Shown here: positions 1 to 8,808 of the stretch, piece after piece
Position numbering within the stretch: the first letter of the stretch is position 1
Layout: each line of letters opens with the position of its first letter
Assembly: GCA_964490175.1 (NCBI GenBank)
Contig: CAZBAI010000001.1
Coordinates: forward strand, 1-64,000
DNA: 64,000 nt
Direction: 5' to 3'
DNA from: RGIG3077 sp964490175
GTDB lineage: Bacteria; Bacillota; Clostridia; Oscillospirales; Ruminococcaceae
The notes under the pieces: model-generated
The model's input: only the letters and a program-made list of their open reading frames with translations
The model's database searches: none
What the model was told of the DNA's origin: nothing
Translations under genes and position numbers: made by a program

Positions 1-1
1 A

Positions 2-613
2 AGGCTTCGTGACCATGAGCCGGAAGAGCTTGCATTCTATTCCAAGGCAACGACCGACTTTGAATTTATGTTCCCGTTCGGTTGGGGCGAATTGTGGGGA
101 ATTGCCGACAGAACCGACTATGACTTGAATCAGCACATAAAAGAAAGCGGCAAGTCGCTTGAGTATTTTGACCCGGAAACCAACGAAAAATATGTGCCCT
201 ATGTAATCGAGCCTTCGCTCGGCGCAGACAGGGTTTTGCTTGCGTTTTTAACTCAGGCATATGACGAAGAGCAGCTTGATGACGGCACAACGAGAACCGT
301 TATGCATTTCCACCCGGCGCTTGCTCCGGTAAAGGCGTGCATACTTCCTCTTACCAAAAAGCTCAGAGATCAGTCTATGGAAGTTTACAATATGCTTGCA
401 AAGAAGTTTAACGTCGAATATGACGAAGCCGGCGCTATCGGCAAGCGTTATCGCAGGCAGGACGAGATAGGAACGCCTTTTTGCATAACCTATGATTTCG
501 ATACGCTTGAAAAAGACGGTTGTGTAACTGTGCGTGACAGGGATACAATGCAGCAGGAAAGAGTAAAAATCGCCGACCTTACAGCTTATCTTGAAGAAAA
601 AATCGAATTTTGA
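2..613 (+). CDS. glyQS: Glycyl-tRNA synthetase, C-terminal part (partial)
   Basis: This is the last 203 codons of a class II glycyl-tRNA synthetase of the single-chain dimeric type, which charges tRNA-Gly; the start lies left of the window. The frame is open from base 2 and ends in TGA at 611-613. Visible landmarks are FMFPFGWGELWGIADRTDYD, the class II motif 3 region (EPSLGADRVLLAFLT) and the anticodon-binding domain (LAPVKACILPLTKK...). It lies 46 nt upstream of the dehydrogenase that opens the succinate block, and no terminator is obvious between them, so read-through is possible. Confidence 0.95.
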   Translation, partial: RLRDHEPEELAFYSKATTDFEFMFPFGWGELWGIADRTDYDLNQHIKESGKSLEYFDPETNEKYVPYVIEPSLGADRVLLAFLTQAYDEEQLDDGTTRTVMHFHPALAPVKACILPLTKKLRDQSMEVYNMLAKKFNVEYDEAGAIGKRYRRQDEIGTPFCITYDFDTLEKDGCVTVRDRDTMQQERVKIADLTAYLEEKIEF

Positions 614-659
614 TTTGCGTTTTGATTCTGACAAATCTACTGATGACGGAGATAAATTT

Positions 660-1607
660 ATGAGCAGAAAAATCACGATAATCGGTGCGGGCAACGTCGG
701 CGCTACGGTTGCGTATACACTTTCCAACGAGCATCTCGCCTCCGAGATAGTGCTTATCGACATAGACCGAAAAAAGCTTATCGGCGAGGTTATGGACATT
801 GCGCAGGGAACGGGGTTTCGTGACCCGATATCAATCGTTGCGGGCGATTATGAAGACGCAAAGGATTCGGATATTGTCATTATTACCTCGGGCATTGCCA
901 GAAAGCCGGGTCAGACGAGAATTGAGCTTGTGCAGACAAATGTTGATATAATTAAGGATATCACGCCGAAAATCGTTTCACAGGCGCCGAATGCGCTGTA
1001 TATTATCGTAAGCAATCCGGTTGATATCATAACTTATGTTTTTATGAAGATATCGGGCTTGCCCGAACGCCAGATAATCGGCTCGGGAACGTTGCTTGAC
1101 ACAACAAGGCTTCGCTCAACGCTTGCGGGAATGTTCAATGTTTCGCAAAAAAACATTCATGCATATGTTTTCGGCGAACATGGCGATTCTTCGTTTGTGC
1201 CGTGGTCACGCTGTGAAGTTTCCGGATCGGAGTTTGACGCCTATGTCGAATTGATGCTTCAAAGAGGTCAGATAACCGAGCGACCCAACAAATTCGCCAT
1301 AACCGAGAAGATTCACACCTCGGGTTCGCAGATAATCGCCAATAAGGGTGCAACATATTATGCGGTTTCGGCGGCAATATGCCGAATATGCAGTATGCTG
1401 CTTGCGGCGTATGATTCGATAGTTACCGTTTCGGGAATGATGCATGGCGAATACGGAATCGATGATGTGTGTATAAGCACTCTTTCGCTTATGGGACCTA
1501 ACGGCGTTGTCGGAAAAGTTCCAGTGAAGCTTACCAAATATGAAATCAGTCAGCTTCAGGCAAGCGCCGATAAGCTTAAAGAAGTCATTGCACAGATACA
1601 TATATAA
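660..1607 (+). CDS. LDH-family 2-hydroxyacid dehydrogenase, probable malate dehydrogenase
   Basis: A 315-aa NAD-dependent dehydrogenase of the lactate/malate family. The N-terminal Rossmann motif GAGNVGATVAY and an Asp after strand 2 (VLIDID) indicate NAD. Catalytic residues are present: Arg87 (GQTR), Asp147 and Arg150 (DTTR), and His174 (FGEHGD). Overall it resembles clostridial L-lactate dehydrogenases, but the specificity loop reads SGIARKPGQTR, placing Arg81 where LDHs have Gln (Gln102) and malate dehydrogenases have Arg. I infer oxaloacetate/malate as substrate. This fits the fumarase and fumarate reductase genes downstream on the same strand. The ATG at 660 was chosen over the upstream in-frame start at 591, which overlaps glyQS. 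Confidence 0.85.
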   Translation: MSRKITIIGAGNVGATVAYTLSNEHLASEIVLIDIDRKKLIGEVMDIAQGTGFRDPISIVAGDYEDAKDSDIVIITSGIARKPGQTRIELVQTNVDIIKDITPKIVSQAPNALYIIVSNPVDIITYVFMKISGLPERQIIGSGTLLDTTRLRSTLAGMFNVSQKNIHAYVFGEHGDSSFVPWSRCEVSGSEFDAYVELMLQRGQITERPNKFAITEKIHTSGSQIIANKGATYYAVSAAICRICSMLLAAYDSIVTVSGMMHGEYGIDDVCISTLSLMGPNGVVGKVPVKLTKYEISQLQASADKLKEVIAQIHI

Positions 1608-1632
1608 TGTATAAATTTTACAGGAGATCGAT

Positions 1633-2427
1633 ATGGCTTTAAAATACAGCTATTACCCGGGCTGCACATTGAAAAACAAGGCGAAAAGTCTTGATGATTC
1701 GGCACGCAAATGCGCTTTGGCTTTGGGCTTTGAGCTTGAAGAAATCGAAAATTGGCAGTGCTGCGGCGGTGTTTATCCTTTGGGAAACGACGAAATCGCA
1801 ACGAAATTATCAAGCGTGCGTGCCCTTGATTGCGCAAGGCAAAAAGGTCAAAAGCTTGTAACGCTTTGCTCGGCTTGCCATCATGTTATAAAGCGTGTGA
1901 ATGACAATGTTAAAAATTGCGAGGACGTTCGCATACGTGCCAACAACTATTTAAAGCTTGAAACGCCTTACGGCGGCGAAACGCAGGTTTTGCATTATCT
2001 TGAGGTTTTGCGTGACGAAATCGGGTTTGAAAATATTGCAAAGGCTGTGAAAAATCCGTTAAAGGGCTTAAAAATCGGCGCATATTACGGTTGTATGCTT
2101 TTGCGCCCTTCAAATATAATGTGCTTTGATAACCCCGAAAATCCCGAGATTATGGAGAATTTTATCAAAGCGCTCGGAGCGCAAAGCGTGGTTTTTCCGT
2201 ATAGGAATGAATGCTGTGGCGGACATATTGCGCTGAAATCTCCCGAAACGGCGGCGAATTTGAGCGAAAACGTTGCGCAAAGCGCAGTCGGTTTCGGTGC
2301 GGATATGCTTATAACCGCTTGTCCGCTCTGCCTTTATAACTTGGGCAAAACAACGAATAACCGTATTCCCGTATATTATTTTACCGAATTGCTTGCAAAA
2401 GCTCTCGGAATAGCTTCGGAGGAATGA
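1633..2427 (+). CDS. hdrB: Heterodisulfide reductase subunit B-like protein (HdrB)
   Basis: A 264-aa protein with two CCG domains. The first has YYPGC near residue 11, QCCGG and CSAC; the second has YYGC, NECCGG and CPLC. In HdrB this arrangement binds two noncubane [4Fe-4S] clusters that reduce a disulfide or hand electrons to a partner enzyme. It has an AGGAG-type RBS 25 nt after the dehydrogenase gene and abuts hdrC. No methanogen-type CoM/CoB pathway is visible. The acceptor is therefore inferred from context, possibly the fumarate reductase subunits encoded downstream, as in methanogen TfrB where an HdrB-like domain is fused to the FrdB-like part. Confidence 0.9.
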   Translation: MALKYSYYPGCTLKNKAKSLDDSARKCALALGFELEEIENWQCCGGVYPLGNDEIATKLSSVRALDCARQKGQKLVTLCSACHHVIKRVNDNVKNCEDVRIRANNYLKLETPYGGETQVLHYLEVLRDEIGFENIAKAVKNPLKGLKIGAYYGCMLLRPSNIMCFDNPENPEIMENFIKALGAQSVVFPYRNECCGGHIALKSPETAANLSENVAQSAVGFGADMLITACPLCLYNLGKTTNNRIPVYYFTELLAKALGIASEE

Positions 2428-2432
2428 TCGCA

Positions 2433-2813
2433 GTGAGCGATATGAGAGAAAAAATTTTGGAAATAAGCAGCACTTCGCCAAGCAAGTGCATGAGGTGCGG
2501 AAAATGTTCGGCAAGCTGTCCTTGCTATGAGCAAATGGATATTAAGCCCCATATGTTTGCTTCTTATGTTTTAAACGGCGATGTAAATGCACTTGCCGAA
2601 AGCAAATCGGTTGATATGTGCCTTTCGTGCTTTGCCTGCGTTGAGCGCTGTCCGAGGTCTGTTGAGCCTGCCGAAATCATAAATGCGGCACGCCAAGCTG
2701 TAATAAGGCAACGCTATTGCGACAAACTGAGTGCAAACGATATTCCGCCGCTTATCGATGAAGATACGCCGCAACAGCTTCTTGTCAGCGCATTCAGAAA
2801 GTTTAAAAGGTGA
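2433..2813 (+). CDS. hdrC: Heterodisulfide reductase subunit C-like ferredoxin (HdrC)
   Basis: About 126 aa with two [4Fe-4S] motifs (CMRCGKCSASCPC and CLSCFACVERCPR), the HdrC pattern of an electron wire between HdrA and HdrB. An in-frame ATG at 2424 overlaps the hdrB stop (ATGA) but sits only 1 nt after the GGAGG at 2418-2422. The GTG at 2433 lies at normal distance and is preferred. The gene is translationally coupled to its neighbours on both sides. Confidence 0.88.
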   Translation: MSDMREKILEISSTSPSKCMRCGKCSASCPCYEQMDIKPHMFASYVLNGDVNALAESKSVDMCLSCFACVERCPRSVEPAEIINAARQAVIRQRYCDKLSANDIPPLIDEDTPQQLLVSAFRKFKR

Positions 2814-2818
2814 AATAT

Positions 2819-4807
2819 ATGCAGAGAATTGGTGTTTTTGTATGTCATTGCGGAAGCAACATTGCGTTTGCCGTTGATGTAAAAAAAGTCGCAAATGCAA
2901 TGCTTTCCGAAAACGGCGTGGTTTTTGCCGACGATTATCAGTATATGTGCTCCGAAGCGGGTCAGGCGAAAATCGCACAGGCTGTCGGCGAATATAAGCT
3001 CACAGGGCTTGTAATATGCTCATGCTCACCGAGAATGCATGAGGCGACTTTCAGAAAAGCGGCGGAAAAAGCCGGCATAAACCCATATATGGTCGAAATT
3101 GCGAATATCAGAGAGCAATGCTCGTGGATTCATAAAGATAGAGATATGGCAACGGCTAAGGCAATTGTGCTTGCAAGGGCGGCAGTTGCCAAGGTGAACC
3201 TTAACGCACCGCTTATTGCGGGCAAAAGTCCGGTCAAAAAGCGTGCGCTTGTAATAGGCGGCGGAATTGCCGGAATACAGACCGCACTTGATATCGCCGA
3301 CGCCGGTTTTGAGGTTGATATTGTCGAAAAATCTCCGAGCATCGGCGGAAAAATGGCGCAACTTGATAAAACTTTTCCTACGCTTGACTGTTCTGCCTGC
3401 ATATTGACCCCTAAAACGGTTGATTGCTCATTACACGAAAAAATTACGCTTTATACTTACAGCGAAATAGAAAACGTCAGCGGCTTTGTCGGAAATTTTA
3501 CCGTCGATATAAAGCAAAAGCCACGCTATGTCGATTCGACCAAATGTACAGGCTGCGGTCTTTGCCAACAAAAATGCCCTTCAAAAACGGCGCTTAGCGA
3601 GTTTGACTGCAACCTTTCTAACCGAAGCGCAATTTACACGCCGTTTGCGCAGGCTGTGCCGAATGTGCCCGTAATCGACCCGAATGCGTGTATTAAACTG
3701 AAAACCGGAAAGTGCGGTCTTTGTGAAAAAATCTGCGCCGCAAAGGCAATTGACTATACCCAAAAGGAAAAAATTATCACCCGTGAATACGGTGCGATTG
3801 TTGCGGCAACCGGTTTTGAAGTGATAAATCTTGACAATTACGGCGAATATGCTTATAACCAAAGCAAGGACGTGATAACCTCTTTGGAGCTTGAGCGGAT
3901 TATGAATGCGGCAGGGCCGACAAAAGGTCATCTTGAACGGCTCTCTGACGGAAAATCGCCGAAAAATATAGTGTTTGTTCAGTGCGTGGGCAGTAGATGC
4001 AGCGACAATAAGGGCAAGAGTTATTGCTCGAAAATTTGCTGTATGTATACTGCAAAGCACGCAATGCTGATACGTGATAAATACCCCGATGTCAATGTCA
4101 GCGTGTTTTATATTGACGTGCGTACGCCCGGAAAGAATTTTGATGAGTTTTACAGGCGTGCCGTTGAAGAATACGGCGTTAATTATATTAAAGGTCAGGT
4201 CGGAAAGGTGACTTTAGAGCCTGATGGCTTGCTCACCGTACACGGCGTTGACCTTATCGAAAATCGGCAGGTTAAAATCAGTGCCGATATGGTTGTGCTT
4301 GCAGCGGCGATAAAGCCCGATTCTTCGGCAAGAAATATTGCGACTATGCTCACGGCAAGCGTGGACACAAACGGATTTTTCACCGAGGCGCACCCGAAGC
4401 TGCGCCCTGTTGAATCGCCCACAGCCGGGATTTTTCTTTCCGGCGTATGTCAGGGACCTAAGGATATTCCCGAAACGGTTTCGCAGGCAGGTGCGGCGGC
4501 TTCAAAGGTTATCGGTTTGCTTTCAAAAACCGAACTGACGACCAATCCGTGCACGGCGCATTCGGATGAGCTTTTGTGCAACGGCTGTTCGGCGTGCGCA
4601 AATGTTTGCCCCTACGGTGCAATATCATATGAAGAAAAACAAGTAAACGATAAAGGAATACGTGAAATAAGGCGAATAGCTTGCGTCAACACGGCGCTTT
4701 GCCAAGGGTGCGGTGCGTGCACCGTGACTTGCCCTTCGGGAACTATGGATTTGAACGGATTTTCCAATAAACAGATTTCTGCGGAGGTGGATGCAATATG
4801 CCGATGA
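2819..4807 (+). CDS. hdrA: Heterodisulfide reductase subunit A-like flavoprotein (HdrA)
   Basis: A 662-aa FAD and multi-[4Fe-4S] protein. It has an N-terminal Cys pair (VCHCGSNI), an FAD Rossmann motif GGGIAGIQTALDIADAG near residue 145, an inserted ferredoxin motif CTGCGLCQQKCPSK, and two C-terminal ferredoxin motifs (CNGCSACANVCPYG and CQGCGACTVTCPSG). HdrA FAD is the bifurcation site in known Hdr complexes. The length is normal for the family. A GTG at 2810 is an alternative start, but the ATG at 2819 has better spacing to AAAGG. The 3' end overlaps flxD by 10 nt, so the subunits are probably made in step. Confidence 0.93.
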   Translation: MQRIGVFVCHCGSNIAFAVDVKKVANAMLSENGVVFADDYQYMCSEAGQAKIAQAVGEYKLTGLVICSCSPRMHEATFRKAAEKAGINPYMVEIANIREQCSWIHKDRDMATAKAIVLARAAVAKVNLNAPLIAGKSPVKKRALVIGGGIAGIQTALDIADAGFEVDIVEKSPSIGGKMAQLDKTFPTLDCSACILTPKTVDCSLHEKITLYTYSEIENVSGFVGNFTVDIKQKPRYVDSTKCTGCGLCQQKCPSKTALSEFDCNLSNRSAIYTPFAQAVPNVPVIDPNACIKLKTGKCGLCEKICAAKAIDYTQKEKIITREYGAIVAATGFEVINLDNYGEYAYNQSKDVITSLELERIMNAAGPTKGHLERLSDGKSPKNIVFVQCVGSRCSDNKGKSYCSKICCMYTAKHAMLIRDKYPDVNVSVFYIDVRTPGKNFDEFYRRAVEEYGVNYIKGQVGKVTLEPDGLLTVHGVDLIENRQVKISADMVVLAAAIKPDSSARNIATMLTASVDTNGFFTEAHPKLRPVESPTAGIFLSGVCQGPKDIPETVSQAGAAASKVIGLLSKTELTTNPCTAHSDELLCNGCSACANVCPYGAISYEEKQVNDKGIREIRRIACVNTALCQGCGACTVTCPSGTMDLNGFSNKQISAEVDAICR

Positions 4808-5241
4808 ACAGCGACGCAACGTTTCAGCCCAAAATTGTTGCTTTTTGCTGCAACTGGTGCAGCTATGCCGGCGCAGACCTTGCCGGAAGCAGCCGACTTT
4901 CATATCCCGCCGATGTAAAAATCGTTAAAGTGCCTTGCTCTTGCAGGGTAAATCCCATGTTCATATTAAGGGCGTTTGAAAAAGGCGCAGACGGTGTTAT
5001 CATCTGCGGATGTCACCCGGGCGACTGCCATTACTCAACGGGTAATTATTATGCCAGACGTCGAATGACTTTGCTGTTTTCTCTGCTTGAATATATCGGA
5101 GTCGAAAAGGACAGGGTTCGGGTTGAGTGGGTTTCCGCCGCAGAAGCGGTGAAATTCGCCGAAACTATGAACAGCTTTGTTTTGCAGATTAAGAATCTCG
5201 GTGAAAATGTCAGATTGGGGGATCTTCGATGCAAGAGCTGA
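4798..5241 (+). CDS. flxD: MvhD/FlxD-type [2Fe-2S] electron-transfer protein
   Basis: A 147-aa member of the methyl-viologen-hydrogenase delta family (FCCNWCSYAGADLAG, then VPCSCRVNP and CGCHPGDCHY). In Mvh-Hdr and Flx-Hdr complexes this protein docks the electron-input module onto HdrA. No [NiFe] hydrogenase genes are nearby. The partners here are the Flx-type iron-sulfur and flavin proteins, so NADH rather than hydrogen is the likely donor. It overlaps both neighbours (10 nt and 13 nt). Confidence 0.9.
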   Translation: MPMNSDATFQPKIVAFCCNWCSYAGADLAGSSRLSYPADVKIVKVPCSCRVNPMFILRAFEKGADGVIICGCHPGDCHYSTGNYYARRRMTLLFSLLEYIGVEKDRVRVEWVSAAEAVKFAETMNSFVLQIKNLGENVRLGDLRCKS

Positions 5242-6191
5242 AAAATCGCATAAAACAGCTTATGGAAGAAAAGGTCGCAGTGCGTGCTTTGGGTTGGAAA
5301 AACGGCGAACTCGGATACGACGCCGAGCCTGCGATTTTTGAAAGCGCCGATGAGCTTGAAGATTTTGTCTATAACGGATTTTGCGGCGCAAATTTAAGCA
5401 AATATATGATAGAAGCGTGCAAAGGCGAGGGAAAAACCGTTGTTTGCCTAAAGCCGTGCGACACATACAGCTTTAACAGACTGATTGCCGAGCACAGAAT
5501 AGTGCGTGAAAAGGCATATATTATAGGCGTTGGCTGTAAGGGCACGCTTGATATCTCAAAAATAAAATCAAAGGGCATTGACGGCATTATCGGTATTTCG
5601 GGCGCCGATATGTTCTCGAATAACGATACTTTGACAATAAATACCGTTTACGGTGATGAAAAAATAAGTTACAGTGACGTTTTGCTTGAAAGATGTCTTT
5701 GCTGTAAGGGCAAGGAGCATATGGTTTTTGATGAAATTATCGGCGAAAGTGCCGACACAACATCAAAAGACAGATTTTTGCAGGTTGAAAAAATCGAGCA
5801 GATGACATCAAATGAAAGATTTGATTTTTTTAAAAGCGAGCTTTCAAAGTGCATTCGCTGTAATGCCTGCCGTAATGTGTGCCCTGTGTGCAACTGCCGA
5901 AAATGCGTGTTCGACAGTGATAAATTCGACAGTGCGCAAAAGGCAAACTCCGACTCGTTTGAAGAAAAAATGTTCCACATCATACGGGCGTTTCACGTTG
6001 CCGGTCGTTGCAGTGATTGCGGCGAATGTTCGAGAGTGTGTCCGCAAAAAATTCCGCTTCATCTGTTTAACCGCAAGCTTATCAAGGATATAAATATGCT
6101 TTACGGTGATTTTTGCGCAGGAAGCGATATTTCCGAAAAAACGCCGCTTACTTCGTATTCGTTTGATGATTCCGAACCGGGAAAAATCTGA
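5229..6191 (+). CDS. flxC: FlxC-like 4Fe-4S dicluster protein
   Basis: A 320-aa cytoplasmic iron-sulfur protein. The N-terminal half contains CLKPCDTYSFNRL and CCKGKEH. The C-terminal half carries two ferredoxin-like clusters (CIRCNACRNVCPVCNCRKC and CSDCGECSRVCPQK). This resembles the F420-hydrogenase/formate dehydrogenase beta family, to which FlxC belongs in the FlxABCD-HdrABC locus known from Desulfovibrio vulgaris. It is placed between flxD and flxB. Its own chemistry is not evident; electron relay is inferred. Confidence 0.8.
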   Translation: MQELKNRIKQLMEEKVAVRALGWKNGELGYDAEPAIFESADELEDFVYNGFCGANLSKYMIEACKGEGKTVVCLKPCDTYSFNRLIAEHRIVREKAYIIGVGCKGTLDISKIKSKGIDGIIGISGADMFSNNDTLTINTVYGDEKISYSDVLLERCLCCKGKEHMVFDEIIGESADTTSKDRFLQVEKIEQMTSNERFDFFKSELSKCIRCNACRNVCPVCNCRKCVFDSDKFDSAQKANSDSFEEKMFHIIRAFHVAGRCSDCGECSRVCPQKIPLHLFNRKLIKDINMLYGDFCAGSDISEKTPLTSYSFDDSEPGKI

Positions 6192-6221
6192 AAAAGCATA
6201 AAATTTACGGTGATTTGTATT

Positions 6222-7250
6222 ATGAAAAAAATCAGTCTTAATAAATTGAATGAGCTTTTTGACGCAATTTCGCAAAACAGCTCACTGTTTTTGCCGATAA
6301 AATCTGCCGATTGTGTGAATTTCGGGCTTTATGATAAAAATGCCGAGGTGCGCCTTGATACGCTTAAAACGTCTAAATCTCCGAAAGATTTGTTCTTTCC
6401 GCAGAGTGAAACTCTTTATCGGTGCGAAACTTCAAGGGGCAAAATTTCGATAGAGCAAACGGCGATTTGCGATGATAAATTTGTTGTTTTCGGCATGAAA
6501 AACTGCGATTTTAAGGCACTTGAAATTCTTGACAGAGTTTTTCTGACAGAGCCTGTCGATACATTTTATAAAGCACGCAGGGAAAATGCGACGATTGTGA
6601 CGCTTGCTTGTGCAAAACCCTCGGAAAGCTGTTTTTGCAAAACCTATGATATTGACTGTGCGCAGGGAGAGGGCGATGTTTCCGCATGGATCATAGGCGA
6701 ATACTTTTATTGGTGCGCAAATACGCAAAAGGGTCAGGCTCTGGTTGACAGTGTATCAAGCCTTTTTGACGATGATGACGGCAGTGAAACGGAAAAAGAA
6801 AAGCAGAGGATTTGTGATATTGTGCAAAATCTGCCGCTGATGTCGCTTGACCTTAAACAATGGGGCAGCGGCAAAACCGCCGAAAGGTTCGATTCGCCTT
6901 TGTGGGATAAGCTTTATAAGCCGTGCCTTGCCTGCGGCACTTGCACATTTGTCTGTCCGACGTGCCAGTGCTATGACATTGCCGATTATAAATCGGGCGA
7001 TAAGGTTTGGCGTTATCGCTGTTGGGATTCATGTATGTATTCCGATTTTACGATGATGGCGCACGGAAACAACCGCACAAGTCAAATGCAGCGCTTCAGA
7101 CAGCGATTTATGCACAAGCTGGTCTATTTTCCCGACAATAACAACGGGATGTTTTCTTGCACGGGCTGTGGAAGATGCGTTGAAAAATGCCCTGCATCAT
7201 TAAATATAGTTAAGGTTATAAAAGCGTTTGACAGGGAGGCTGAAAAATGA
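6222..7250 (+). CDS. flxB: FlxB-like iron-sulfur protein (AsrA family)
   Basis: A 342-aa protein related to anaerobic sulfite reductase subunit A and to FlxB. It has a long N-terminal domain, then CLACGTCTFVCPTCQC and CTGCGRCVEKCPAS near the C-terminus for two [4Fe-4S] clusters. Further cysteines (CAKPSESCFC) lie mid-protein. The ATG at 6222 is preferred to a GTG at 6210. It overlaps flxA by 4 nt (ATGA). No sulfite reductase catalytic subunit (AsrC) is present, so a sulfite role is unlikely. The expected role is relaying electrons from FlxA to FlxD/HdrA. Confidence 0.82.
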   Translation: MKKISLNKLNELFDAISQNSSLFLPIKSADCVNFGLYDKNAEVRLDTLKTSKSPKDLFFPQSETLYRCETSRGKISIEQTAICDDKFVVFGMKNCDFKALEILDRVFLTEPVDTFYKARRENATIVTLACAKPSESCFCKTYDIDCAQGEGDVSAWIIGEYFYWCANTQKGQALVDSVSSLFDDDDGSETEKEKQRICDIVQNLPLMSLDLKQWGSGKTAERFDSPLWDKLYKPCLACGTCTFVCPTCQCYDIADYKSGDKVWRYRCWDSCMYSDFTMMAHGNNRTSQMQRFRQRFMHKLVYFPDNNNGMFSCTGCGRCVEKCPASLNIVKVIKAFDREAEK

Positions 7251-8101
7251 GCGAGTGCACGTGCCACGGCAATCAAGAGCATAACGCCCTTGTGCCGCAG
7301 ATCGGTGTGATTACCGAAATTACGGGCGAAACTGCCGATATAAAAAGCTTTAAGGTGACTGCAATTTGCGGTGGAAAGCTTTTTGAGCACAGTCCCGGTC
7401 AATGTGCAATGCTTTGCGTGCCGGGAATCGGCGAGGCGATGTTTTCGATAACATCATCGCCGACAGTTGAGGAATATCAGGAGTTTAGCATAAAAAAATG
7501 CGGCAGTCTTACAAATTATCTGCATGATATGAATGTCGGAGATCAGATAGCGCTGCGAGGCCCTTACGGCAATCATTTTCCCGTTTACGATGAGCTTTTG
7601 GGCAAAAATTTGCTTTTTGTCGCAGGCGGTATAGGCATTGCGCCGCTGCGCAGTGTGATAGGCTATGTTTTGGATAACAGAGAAAAATACGGCAAGGTCG
7701 ATATACTTTACGGTGCACGCTCAAAAAGTGATTTTATCAAGCTTGATGAAATCGAAAATGTATGGAAAAACGCAAAGGATGTTGACGTTTATCTCACGAC
7801 AGACACGCCTTGCGACGGCTGGAACGGTCACGTCGGGTTTGTTCCGAGCTATCTCGAAGAGCTTGAAATACCCAATGATACGACGGTTCTCGTTTGCGGA
7901 CCGCCTGTTATGATTAAATTTGTATTGCAGTCGCTTGATAAGATGGGATTTGCACCCGACAGAATATACACAACATTTGAATTACGCATGAAATGCGGAA
8001 TCGGCAAATGCGGAAGATGCAATATCGGTTCAAAATATGTCTGCAAAGACGGCCCTGTTTTCAGAAGCGATGAAATTAAAGATTTGCCGAATGAATATTA
8101 A
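7247..8101 (+). CDS. flxA: FlxA-like FAD/NAD(P)H-binding oxidoreductase (AsrB/PyrK type)
   Basis: A 284-aa protein of the ferredoxin-NADP reductase fold. The N-terminal FAD domain includes the RGPYGN motif, and a nucleotide-binding domain (FVAGGIGIAPLRSVI and VCGPPVM) follows. The C-terminal cysteines CGIGKCGRCNIG...C bind a [2Fe-2S] cluster as in PyrK and AsrB. In the FlxABCD-HdrABC complex this is the NADH entry point. RBS GGGAGG precedes the ATG, which overlaps the flxB stop. The order HdrBCA-FlxDCBA matches a complete Hdr-Flx module. Confidence 0.9.
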   Translation: MSECTCHGNQEHNALVPQIGVITEITGETADIKSFKVTAICGGKLFEHSPGQCAMLCVPGIGEAMFSITSSPTVEEYQEFSIKKCGSLTNYLHDMNVGDQIALRGPYGNHFPVYDELLGKNLLFVAGGIGIAPLRSVIGYVLDNREKYGKVDILYGARSKSDFIKLDEIENVWKNAKDVDVYLTTDTPCDGWNGHVGFVPSYLEELEIPNDTTVLVCGPPVMIKFVLQSLDKMGFAPDRIYTTFELRMKCGIGKCGRCNIGSKYVCKDGPVFRSDEIKDLPNEY

Positions 8102-8116
8102 AGGAGAAGCGCAACA

Positions 8117-8791
8117 ATGGCTGATATGGTAAATGTGTTCTTTTTCGGGAAAAAATACAGTGTTCCCTCACAGATGACCGTTATGACGGCAATGGAGTAT
8201 GCCGGTTATACTTTAAAGCGTGGGTGCGGCTGTCGCCACGGATTTTGCGGTGCGTGCGCTACTATATACAGAATAAAGGGCGATAATGAGCTGAAAACCT
8301 GCCTTGCCTGCCAAAAGCAGGTAGAGGACGGTATGTATGTCGCAAGCATTCCGTTTTTTCCCACCGACAAAAGGACTTATGACATAAACGAAATCAAACC
8401 GACGCAGCAGATTATGATGGAGCTTTATCCCGAAATATACAGCTGTATCGGCTGCAACGCCTGCACAAACGCCTGCACGCAAAAGCTTGATGTTATGCAG
8501 TATATTGCTTATGCCCAGCGAGGAGAGCTTGAAAAATGCGCACAGGAATCGTTTGATTGCGTAGGCTGCGGCTGCTGCTCGGTGCGGTGTCCGGCAGGCA
8601 TTTCACACCCGATGGTCGGCGTGCTTGCAAGGCGCCTTACGGGTAAGTATCTTTCGCCCGAAAGCGTTCATTTAAGCGAGCGTGTAGAGCTTATCAACAG
8701 CGGCGCTTTTGATGAACTTATCGAACAGGTTATGCAAAAGCCCATTACTGAAATGAAAGAGCTTTACAATAACCGAGATATAGAAAAATAA
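8117..8791 (+). CDS. frdB: Fumarate reductase/succinate dehydrogenase iron-sulfur subunit (FrdB-like)
   Basis: A 224-aa iron-sulfur protein. The N-terminal plant-type [2Fe-2S] domain has GCGCRHGFCGAC and a later CLAC. It is followed by two four-cysteine motifs, CIGCNACTNACTQ and CVGCGCCSVRCPAG. The second halves of classical FrdB proteins carry [4Fe-4S] and [3Fe-4S] centres; here both motifs have four Cys, so two [4Fe-4S] clusters are expected. It lies 15 nt after flxA and 17 nt before frdA. No membrane-anchor gene (frdC/D, sdhC/D) follows, which suggests a soluble complex fed by the HdrB-type protein encoded upstream. Confidence 0.88.
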   Translation: MADMVNVFFFGKKYSVPSQMTVMTAMEYAGYTLKRGCGCRHGFCGACATIYRIKGDNELKTCLACQKQVEDGMYVASIPFFPTDKRTYDINEIKPTQQIMMELYPEIYSCIGCNACTNACTQKLDVMQYIAYAQRGELEKCAQESFDCVGCGCCSVRCPAGISHPMVGVLARRLTGKYLSPESVHLSERVELINSGAFDELIEQVMQKPITEMKELYNNRDIEK

Positions 8792-8808
8792 GAAAGGTGC
8801 GAGAAAAT

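Noticed and set aside
248..799. A 183-aa minus-strand frame across glyQS and the dehydrogenase start.
   Set aside because: It overlaps two genes with firm homology and shows no domain.
5229..8101. Anaerobic sulfite reductase (AsrAB) operon.
   Set aside because: FlxB and FlxA resemble AsrA and AsrB, but AsrC, the sirohaem catalytic subunit, is absent and the neighbours are Hdr proteins and MvhD.
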